64,000 nucleotides of DNA from Saprospiraceae bacterium (lineage in GTDB: Bacteria > Bacteroidota > Bacteroidia > Chitinophagales > Saprospiraceae), in contig JADKBS010000003.1 of the NCBI GenBank assembly GCA_016714985.1, positions 124,001 to 188,000 on the forward strand, written 5' to 3'. Below are positions 56,570-64,000 of this stretch, piece after piece (the stretch's first letter is position 1; each line of letters opens with the position of its first letter). The position numbers and the translations under genes are program-made. The notes below the pieces were generated by a model that saw nothing but the letters and a program-made list of their open reading frames with translations, made no database searches and had not been told where the DNA came from.

Positions 56570-58030
56570 ATGTCCATCTTCAATTTCAGACTCAAGCGCA
56601 AGCAAAAAACGACCGAAAACTTGGCGGGCGGCGAGGCATTCGTTCAGTCGCCGGAGATGAAACTCGCTTCCATCTTGCTGACCTCCTTCGCACAGGACCA
56701 GTTCTACCGCAGTGCAGAGGGCACCTTCAAAGATTTGGTGACGCTGTTGAGCGAAGTTGACCCGTTGTTTGCCGCCAAGGCTGCCGTTTTTGCCCGTACC
56801 GAGTACGGAATGCGCTCCATCACCCACGTATTGGCCGCCGAACTAGCCGCCTATGCTTCGGGTAAGGATTGGGCGAAGGATTTTTACCAAAAAATCGTAC
56901 ACCGCCCCGACGATATGCTCGAAATCGCCGCCTACTTCAAGGGCCTTGGCGGAAAGACGCTGCCAAACGCCATGAAGAAAGGCTTCGCCGCCGCCTTCGA
57001 TAAGTTCGACGGCTATCAGTTGGCGAAGTACCGGGGCGAGGACAAGGCCGTGAAATTGGTGGACTTGGTGAACCTCGTTCACCCACAGCCCACGCAGGCC
57101 AATGCCACTGCCCTGCAAGCCTTGGTGGACGGTACGCTCCGCAACTCGGAAACTTGGGAATCCAAACTGACCGCTGCCGGGCAAGCCGCCAACTCGGATT
57201 TCGAGAAGCAACAACTGAAGGCCGAGGCTTGGGGCGATTTGCTCCGTGAAAACAAGCTTGGCTACTTTGCCTTGGTGCGCAACCTGCGCAACATCTTGGA
57301 GCAGGCATCTAAGCTCGTCCACCTTGTTTGCGAGCAATTGACCGATACAAAAAGCATCAAACGGTCATTGGTGCTGCCGTTCCGTTTGTTCGTGGCCTGG
57401 AAGCAGTTGAAGGGCAACACGCCCAACGAGCGGCTCGTGCGCAAGGCATTGGAGAAGGCCATCGACATCGCTTGCAGCAACATCCCGGAGCTGGCCAGCA
57501 CGCTCGTCGTAGTGGACAACTCTGGTTCGATGGAAAGCCCGGTGACCAACTCCGAGCATATCAAGTGCAACGAGGCGGGTGCCCTCTTCGGAATGGCTTT
57601 GGCCAAGCGCTGCAATGCGGACATCATGGAGTTCGGCGACACGGCCCGTTACATCCGCTACGATTTGTTCGATTCGGTGACGGAGTTCGCCGCCAGCTTC
57701 TCGGCCCAAAACAGGGTCGGGCATGGAACGAACTTCAAGGCCATCTTCGGGGCGCTGAACAAGCGCTACGACCGTATTGTCATCTTCTCGGATATGCAGG
57801 GCTGGATGGGCTACACCTCACCCGCCGATGTTTTCAAGGATTACAAGCGGCGCACCGGGGCCACCCCATTTGTTTATTCCTTCGACCTGCGGGGCTACGG
57901 CTCCTTGCAGTTCCCAGAGAAGAACGTCCTGACCTTGGCAGGTTTCAGCGAGAAGGTTTTCGACCTGATGAAGGTGGTGGAGCAGGAGCCTCGTGCGCTT
58001 GTGAACGCCATCGAGGCCGTGGAGCTTTGA
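56570..58030 (+). CDS. rsr: Ro60 family protein (TROVE plus vWA), Y RNA-binding
   Basis: 486 residues. Residues about 15-290 form the TROVE helical-repeat ring (FVQSPEMKLASILLTSFAQDQFYRS, KAAVFARTEYGMRSITHVLAAELA, LRNILEQASKLVHLVCEQL). Residues about 300-470 form a vWA domain with MIDAS motif VVVDNSGSMES. Ro proteins bind Y RNAs and misfolded RNAs and, with exoribonucleases, help degrade or mature RNA under stress. It lies 75 bp after unit 6 of the Y RNA array, same strand, so its cognate RNAs are probably the array. No rtcB/rtcA ligase genes are present here. A terminator follows. Confidence 0.93.
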   Translation: MSIFNFRLKRKQKTTENLAGGEAFVQSPEMKLASILLTSFAQDQFYRSAEGTFKDLVTLLSEVDPLFAAKAAVFARTEYGMRSITHVLAAELAAYASGKDWAKDFYQKIVHRPDDMLEIAAYFKGLGGKTLPNAMKKGFAAAFDKFDGYQLAKYRGEDKAVKLVDLVNLVHPQPTQANATALQALVDGTLRNSETWESKLTAAGQAANSDFEKQQLKAEAWGDLLRENKLGYFALVRNLRNILEQASKLVHLVCEQLTDTKSIKRSLVLPFRLFVAWKQLKGNTPNERLVRKALEKAIDIACSNIPELASTLVVVDNSGSMESPVTNSEHIKCNEAGALFGMALAKRCNADIMEFGDTARYIRYDLFDSVTEFAASFSAQNRVGHGTNFKAIFGALNKRYDRIVIFSDMQGWMGYTSPADVFKDYKRRTGATPFVYSFDLRGYGSLQFPEKNVLTLAGFSEKVFDLMKVVEQEPRALVNAIEAVEL

Positions 58031-58056
58031 GCTGAAATGTTTTATCCCAAAAAAGG

Positions 58057-58086
58057 AGCGCTGGCCGAGAGGCTGGCGCTTTTTTT
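58057..58086. terminator. bidirectional terminator between rsr and macro-domain gene
   Basis: 10-bp stem AGCGCTGGCC/GGCTGGCGCT with a GAGA loop, T-run on the plus side and A-run before it, so it works in both directions. Confidence 0.75.
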
Positions 58087-58606
58087 ATGCATTCAAGACA
58101 GCCTGTATTGCCTCGTAGTTCTCTCCATCAAAACAAACCATCACCACGCTTTCCATCCCCTCGTTTTCTTCCAAAAATGCCTTTACGGACGCTACCGCCA
58201 CCTTGGCTGCTTCCGCAATGGGGTAGCCATAAACGCCCGTGCTGATACAGGGGAAAGCTACCGACCTACACCCGTTCTCCACGGCCAATTGAAGGGAGTT
58301 GCGGTAGCAATTGGCCAGCTTCTCCGCCTCCTGCTTGTGGCCGCCATTCCAGACTGGCCCTACGGTATGGATGACAAACTTGGCGGGCAACCTACCCGCC
58401 GTGGTGATGACCGCCTCGCCCGTTTTGCAGCCGCCCTGCTTCGCAACGATGCGCCTGCAATCTTCCAAAATGGCCGGGCCGCCCGCCCGGTGGATGGCCC
58501 CGTCCACCCCGCCGCCGCCCATGAGCGAGGAGTTGGCGGCGTTCACGATGGCGTCAACGGGGAGTTTGGCGATGTCGGCTTGTAGGGCTTGGAGGGTGGT
58601 TTGCAT
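58085..58606 (-). CDS. macro-domain protein (ADP-ribose binding/hydrolase)
   Basis: ATG 58606 (MQTTLQALQADIAKLPVDAIVNAANSSLMGGGGVDGAIHRAGG), 173 residues, a MacroD/YmdB-type fold. VNAANSSLMGGGGVDGAIH binds ADP-ribose, and AFPCISTGVYGYPIAEAAKVA is the second loop. Members remove ADP-ribose from proteins or nucleic-acid ends or deacetylate O-acetyl-ADP-ribose. Convergent with rsr. A link with RNA-end chemistry in the neighbouring system is only a suggestion. Confidence 0.92.
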   Translation of the reverse strand: MQTTLQALQADIAKLPVDAIVNAANSSLMGGGGVDGAIHRAGGPAILEDCRRIVAKQGGCKTGEAVITTAGRLPAKFVIHTVGPVWNGGHKQEAEKLANCYRNSLQLAVENGCRSVAFPCISTGVYGYPIAEAAKVAVASVKAFLEENEGMESVVMVCFDGENYEAIQAVLNA

Positions 58607-58715
58607 GATTGGTTGTTTTTCTTTTGTCAGGAGCAATGTGTTAATTGTAAAGACAAAGGTACGTCACAAAATGGGGTGTAATTATTGGCCGATGCTGGAG
58701 CAGGTTCAACATACT

Positions 58716-58878
58716 CACCAAAGACCATTTTTAGCACAACGGCGGCAACCTTGAAAACCGCCGCACTATTGTGGAAGGTCTTGTCTGCAATTTTGAGACG
58801 GAGGGGTTTGTGCAGCACGAGCACGGGAAGAAGGAGAAAGGGAAGACTTGTATCGATTGGCAAGACTACCTATTATGA
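58716..58878 (+). pseudogene. C-terminal gene remnant
   Basis: An open frame after TAG 58713 reads HNGGNLENRRTIVEGLVCNF and ends GKTCIDWQDYLL before TGA 58878, with no good start. It looks protein-like but matches nothing I know. It overlaps the end of the Avs-like gene. TACCTTTG on the minus strand (58654-58661) may be the macro gene -7. Confidence 0.3.
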
Positions 58879-61800
58879 TTCTTGATGAAACTCTCGAAAT
58901 CGCCTGTTACAACTCCTTTTTCATCCATATAGTAAAGCCCCCCCACAGAATGCTCGAATTTTGGGTGTTCTTTGTTATAATTATCTCCAAGTATTTGCTT
59001 TTCACCTTGAATTATCCAGACTAACACTAGTCCAAGTTCTTCTAGAATTTTTTGCATACGGTCTTTTCTGTATAATAAACAAGTGGGGCCTTTCTCATAA
59101 ACAGAAGGGTCAAAACAGACAACTTCGTTTTGGTTGTTTAAATATTCACCTTCTCTATGCGAAGGCTTCAAACCTACTGATAGCAATAGTGATGGCTTAT
59201 GATAGGCAATAGCTTCGTCTTTGGAACAATCAAACTCTTCCTCCCAAAGAAAGTATAGTGCAGTATGTTTTGCTTTAGCAATAAGTTGTCTTGTTGCCCT
59301 ATTTTCCAATTCTTTCGGCAATGAATCACCTCCATGATAAGAGTTAAACTGAAAGAACAATGATGCTGGAGACCAAAAATGCTCACGGCTAAAAACCTCA
59401 TATCGGTTCGAAATACTTGGCGACCAGTTTTCCCAAACATCTTTAGAATTTTTGAACTTCAGCATTTTGCGAACATCTTTTGAATCAACTAACCAACTGC
59501 CTATGTCATACCATAGCCTTTTACTGTTATCATCCCAGCGTTTGTGTCCTAGCTTTTTTGGTTCATGCCAGTCTGGGTGCATGTTAAGATTTAACCATTC
59601 CGTTCCATTTGAATCAGTGACAGTTAACAATTGCCGTGTGGGTGGAAAATCATCGAAACGTCTTTTCCAAGGCTCTAAATCTTCTTTCCAGTTCTGATAT
59701 TTAAACGGAATCCACCATGGTAAATCTTCTTCCTTCTCAATATAGTTTTCTTTTTGGGTCGACTTAATTACCATCGTTGGGTCGATGTCTCGCACATATG
59801 GCTCCCATGGCCCATCATATTTTGTGTACTTTTTATTCTTGCTGAAAGAATAATTTCCATCATCAAACATTTTACAATTATCTGATACTATTGCAAGAAT
59901 CTCATGAAAGACTATCCATTGGTATTTCTTACCAATTCGTTCTAAATGACCGCTACCCCGACCTGAACCTTGTCTGGAATCAAAATCAGTGAAAGCTTCC
60001 GGGTCATATCCAAGTTCAAAAATTCGCTGCACACCATAATTGCTTAATCTATCATAATCTACGTTCCAACTACTTAGCGCACTCTGAAAAGTGTATCTAC
60101 CAAAATCTCCATATCCCCCAGTTCCTCTTCCGTATTCGGTAGTCATGGAATCTAAAATAGCAATTGCACCCCACGATTTTCTTCCATGATTCCCAGCCTC
60201 TCTCTTAGGCTTATATTTGGAATCTATTTCTTTATTAGTTGGCAACTTTTTCGGAAAGTTGCTTTTGTAAGGAGGTCTAACTTTATTAAGTTCGATGGCA
60301 GGATTCATGCCAAGGTAAAATGTGTATTCTATCACACCTCTCGCATAATCCCGGAGCAAAATATGAGGATAAACGCATTCTATATCAAAAATCGTTTTGT
60401 ATATGTAGGTGCTTAGAAGAACTAATGATTGTTGGTCTTGTGTCCTCAATGCACAACCATATGCGACTGCATACAACCTTTCGTAAACATAGGGGTCGTT
60501 AACTCCTTCAAACTGTTGAAGCACTTTGATTAGCACTGGAATTCGATTTTGCAGAAGATTTACTAATGCTTTAGTAGTGGCATCTCTTAAATATCTATTT
60601 GAACTAGTAAGAAACCAAGCCATCATCACTGCTGCCAATCGTGCTGATTCATCACTCACTCCATCTTTTGGGTGTTCACTCCAAGCCCAATCAATCAAAC
60701 GTTTAACAGAATTACTGCTTGAATGCTCTCCGTATTTATCTTGCAGCCAAGTTGTCCACCAAAAATCTCTTTTAGCCAAGGACTGTCTAAATAGATTTTT
60801 ATGATGCTTATCTGCATTGAAGTAGAAATCTGGTTTAGTTGCCATTGAAATAGTCGTGTCCAAAAAACGGTAAAAAAGATTATCGTTTCGACCTAAAACA
60901 GCGTTAACATATTTTCTGGCAGCCTCACCAATCGTATCAATCCGCCTCCATACCAATCCATCAATGAATGCGATTGCAGTTACAGTGTAATTGCTTGCAT
61001 ATGGAGCTATTTCATGCAACTCCCTCCCAACACGCTCAGGTACTTGTATAGAAAGAGCTTCTATAATATTTCGATTGTAGTAAGCTTGTGATTTGTCCTT
61101 TAATATATCCCACAACGGCCCAGATGCAAAGGATTTATTAGGGTCATTGGGGTCAAGATATTTATCCAGCAAAGCGGAAACAATTAAGTGGTCTTGAAAC
61201 CGCTGATAGGCAAAGTGAATTCCATCATAATGCATCGATTCTTTCCAATACAAATCTTGATTAATTACTCCTTCGGATATTAAGCGACTAAGGAACTGCT
61301 TATTGTCACTCCCGCATTTACCGGAAAAAACTTTGCTAGTAATTTCTTCACCTGTTTCGTAAAGCAAATGGTCTTCCTCATCTTCAACCATTTTGGCTAG
61401 TATTCCGTCCACCGCCTTTTGCAGAAGTTTTAATCGAATGTCATAATCCAATTCGTCAGGTTGAGATAGTTTTTGTTCGACTCCCTCAAGGTAGTTCTCG
61501 ATGATAGCAGAAATGCCCTGATATCCTTCGGGTACTTGCTTAAGTCTCTTTTTTTCTAAGCCTTCACAGAAGAGTTTTAGGAATAAGGGATTCTGAAATT
61601 CAGGATGTAGTAGAGGAGAACCAGGGGGGATAATGTCAAAATACTTGAAAAAATGAATTGACGCTTCGTACTCAACACCTTCAAAACCTGGATGATAAAT
61701 TCGTGAAGCAATTGAAGCATCAATATCACTTTTCGGGGCAATTAAGTCTTCGAAGGAATTGCGAATGCTAACAATGAGACCGAGCCATGAATAACGTTGA

Positions 61801-63150
61801 AGCGAACGGATGAATGCTTTTAGTTTTCTAGGCCATACTCGCCTACCATTTCCTTCGTTTAGGGCATCAATAATAAGAAGGATACGACTTTGCTGACTTT
61901 CGGCTTTGGCATTTAATGCCCCAAGTAAAACATCTTCATTACCATCAAAGCGTAACTGATTTCGTAGAATTTGCGTCCATGGCATTTCATTGGTTGAAAA
62001 GTTTTCGCCAAGTAGTAAAAGGCTTGTATTTCCGTTTCGCTTTCTTTCATTCACTATGTCTGCAAGCGTATGAGATTTTCCGATTCCTGCTGGGCCAATC
62101 AATAACAAATATGGCGCATTTGCCAACATGCACACTTCGGAATCCAAAAAATCTTTTAGAGTGTCTAATGCGTTGGAAAGTTCCCTTAATGAATGAAGTT
62201 CATTATTGAACGGTGGAAAATGATAATCTATTTTTTCGCCCTTTTCTCTCTTGGCATTTTCTATATCACGTTGCCATTTGTAGAGGAGAGAGAATATTGC
62301 GTCAACAGCTTCGTCAACTTTTTTTAGTTCATTTTGGATTATATCAAAAGGAATCCGATGAACTCCGAAAAAATCTATTTCTTCATAAGCTTTTCTGAAT
62401 GAACTAATAATATTATCTAAACAGGAAATTTTTTCTTCAAGTCCGTCTTTCTCTATATTCAAATGTACTCTTCTACGTTTTTCCAAAATACCCTCATAAA
62501 TACTATTAATTCGATTGGAGAACTTCTGATTTCGAGTAAATCCATCGTGGAAATTCAAAAATGGTAGGCTGAAATTTATTTTGGGTGTGTATCTCCCTCC
62601 GAGTGCGTCAATACTTTCAAGATTTTTTGTGTCAAACCAATTGTCCGTTAGCTCTTTTTCATTGAAGAAATAATAGACCAGACCTTCATTTTCTAGCTTT
62701 CTAAGCCGTATTTCAAGTTCATGCTTACCCCAATACTCAAATGCAACTTTCATCTTCTTTGAAACGGCATACTTTTCCCAATCTTTTACGTAATCATTCC
62801 ATTTTTGAAGCATTGATTTCCCTCGACCTTTCCCGTCTGGTCGGTCAATAGGGATGGCAACATAGTATTTTGTGAGCTTAGGATGACTATCTATCGCTTT
62901 TCTAACAGATTCATCAACTTGTCCCCATTGGTTTGGGGTCAAGCTATTGGTGAAATACTTTTGCTTGCCAGCAATGAATTTCATCATTGGTTAATTCCCA
63001 GTAGCATTCTTTACCAGCGTCTGGTTTGCCGATTCTTATGAACTGTACTTGGGTTTCGATTTTTTCTTGCCCTGCCAGTTGGCAGACCAGTTCCTCAAAG
63101 CCTTCTCGTTGGCCCTCTATTGCTCGTATGTTATTCCAATTGATAGTCAA
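58866..63150 (-). pseudogene. Avs-like STAND NTPase with N-terminal nuclease domain, frameshifted
   Basis: TTG 63150 starts MTINWNNIRAIEGQREGFEE; the frame stops at 62944 and the rest is open from 62987. N-terminal domain (about 1-180): PDAGKECYWEL then CWQAK, a PD-(D/E)xK-type nuclease, followed by FTNSLTPNQWGQVDESVRKA. It reads correctly (CWQAKYFTNS) if one A is removed from AAAA at about 62960. STAND core: Walker A LLIGPAGIGKSHT, Walker B SRILLIIDALNEG. The C-terminal ~700 residues are helical sensor-like. Known Avs proteins detect phage terminase or portal and then cut DNA. AT-rich compared with its neighbours, suggesting transfer. The break may be a base-calling error. Confidence 0.85.
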
Positions 63151-63412
63151 GGTGCTTTTTTTATATTATTCAACGCCACCACTCCAAAAACGTACTTCGT
63201 CTCTCACACCGACTTTTGGGGTAACAGTCATAGGTTTCAGGCTTTCCCATAGTATATTTCTATTGTGGCAAATTTAGCGGAAACTGTCCGAAATACAAAT
63301 AGGCAAATAGGCGCTCTACATTTTTTCTGATTTTGCCACAATTCAAATTCGGCTCACTATCTCTTATCCCTATTTTACACAGTTTGATGAACACTCTCAA
63401 GCAGTCTCCTGC

Positions 63413-63496
63413 GTGTAAACCCACGCAATGCCTCTCCAAACCTCAGCGACACAAGTGTAAACCCACGCGACGCCTTTCTAAACCCTCGCGACGCCC
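63413..63496. repeat. four tandem 21-bp repeats
   Basis: Units begin GTGTAAACCCACGCAATGCCT, then a CTCCAAACCTCAGCGACAC variant, then GTGTAAACCCACGCGACGCC and TTCTAAACCCTCGCGACGCC. The first and third are closest, so the array may be a doubled 42-bp unit. It lies just past the stop of the PIG-L-like gene. The gap 63151-63504 holds no gene. Confidence 0.6.
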
Positions 63497-63504
63497 CCAC
63501 TATC

Positions 63505-64000
63505 TCACCGCGCTGATTTCCCCAACCCCACCAAATTCGCAAACAACCGATACGCCCCCGGCACCCCGGACGGCAGTTCCCGGAAGAACGACAGGCCCGT
63601 ATAGACATACCAGCCATCGCCGCATTTGGCGACCAGCAGGCTGCCGTCACGGGCAGGCTCGCCGGGGTCGTTGCAACTGAGGATAGGCGTGTACTCCGGT
63701 CCCCATTCGCTGGGGAAGTAGAGGCCCCGCTCCTGCACCCAGCCGTCGAAGTCCTTGGCGGTGATTTTGTTCGGGGTGTTCAACACGGGGTGGTCGGGGG
63801 CGAGCAGGCGCACCTCGGCCTCCTCCACGGTGGTGCGGTCACGGCTGATTTTCAGCTTAAAGGGCGTGATTTCGGCATCGGGGAGGAGGGTGCCAGCGGT
63901 GTTGTACTGCACCACCACCGTGCCGCCCTGCTTGGCGTAGTCGAAGAGCTTCGGCTGGTGGAATTTCAGGCGCTCCACCGTGTTGTAGGCCCGGATGCCG
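63505..64000 (-). CDS. C-terminus of a PIG-L/LmbE-type deacetylase-family protein, cut by window edge
   Basis: The frame is open to the right edge (GIRAYNTVERLKFHQPKLFDYAKQGGTVVVQYNT...). Blocks DFDGWVQERGLYFPSEWGPEY, GSLLVAKCGDGWYVYTGLSFFRELP and GVPGAYRLFANLVGLGKS are typical of the C-terminal glutamine-amidotransferase-like domain that follows the PIG-L domain in long Bacteroidota proteins. The catalytic PIG-L part would lie outside the window, so the activity cannot be checked. Confidence 0.8.
   Translation of the reverse strand, partial: GIRAYNTVERLKFHQPKLFDYAKQGGTVVVQYNTAGTLLPDAEITPFKLKISRDRTTVEEAEVRLLAPDHPVLNTPNKITAKDFDGWVQERGLYFPSEWGPEYTPILSCNDPGEPARDGSLLVAKCGDGWYVYTGLSFFRELPSGVPGAYRLFANLVGLGKSAR

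Noticed and set aside
54397..63150. A single defence operon from WYL to the Avs-like gene
   Set aside because: Genes are on both strands with a bidirectional terminator at 58057-58086, so one transcript is impossible; only proximity links them.

Overview
The window is a 64 kb piece of a Bacteroidota chromosome, most likely from the Saprospiria (Haliscomenobacter/Lewinella-like). The evidence is GC-moderate coding DNA, type IX secretion (T9SS) C-terminal sorting tails, PorZ- and PorG-like proteins, DUF6089, DUF4834 and DUF2490 families, promoters of the form TTG-N19-TAnnTTTG, and frequent TTG starts. Genus assignment is inference.

Layout. 0-7 kb: truncated fumarylacetoacetase, a very large secreted trypsin-like protease with a T9SS tail, cinA and birA, all on the minus strand. 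7-15 kb: rsfS, ftsH, a LOG-family protein, a 4-TM protein, a stand-alone DsbD-alpha protein and a large DsbD. 15-28.5 kb: recX, a GH3-family adenylating enzyme, a PorG-like protein, a delta-60 repeat protein, porZ, a membrane glycosyltransferase, a low-molecular-weight phosphatase, a lipid kinase, a C1 peptidase and a bifunctional nuclease. 28.5-40.3 kb: ABC-F, M15 peptidase, small lipoproteins, an RluA synthase, lipA, a BamA/TamA-like barrel, DUF2490 and a Ca/Na antiporter. 40.3-54.3 kb: NADP-isocitrate dehydrogenase, LysR regulator, and a type I exporter set (ABC, HlyD-like, TolC-like) interrupted by a pyruvate kinase, an IS4 element and a small barrel.

54.4-58.6 kb is the most unusual part. 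A WYL regulator is divergent from a tandem array of six predicted Y RNA-like units, followed on the same strand by a Ro60 (TROVE plus vWA) protein. Four units carry an apical domain with tRNA D- and T-arms in circularly permuted order, and two are short Y-only hairpins. The terminal and acceptor-like stems differ in sequence from unit to unit, yet pair within each unit, which supports the fold. A macro-domain protein lies convergently downstream. 58.9-63.2 kb: an AT-rich Avs-like STAND NTPase with an N-terminal nuclease domain, frameshifted at the nuclease QxK motif. The right edge holds the C-terminus of a PIG-L-type protein.

Two window-wide patterns matter. First, many intergenic gaps carry a short word of about 7-10 bp iterated on one arm with its reverse complement iterated on the other, and the word differs at each locus. 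Second, more than a dozen conserved genes are broken by one-base changes, nearly all in homopolymers. This points to base-calling or assembly errors more than to real gene decay, so the frameshifted entries below should be read as probably intact in the organism.
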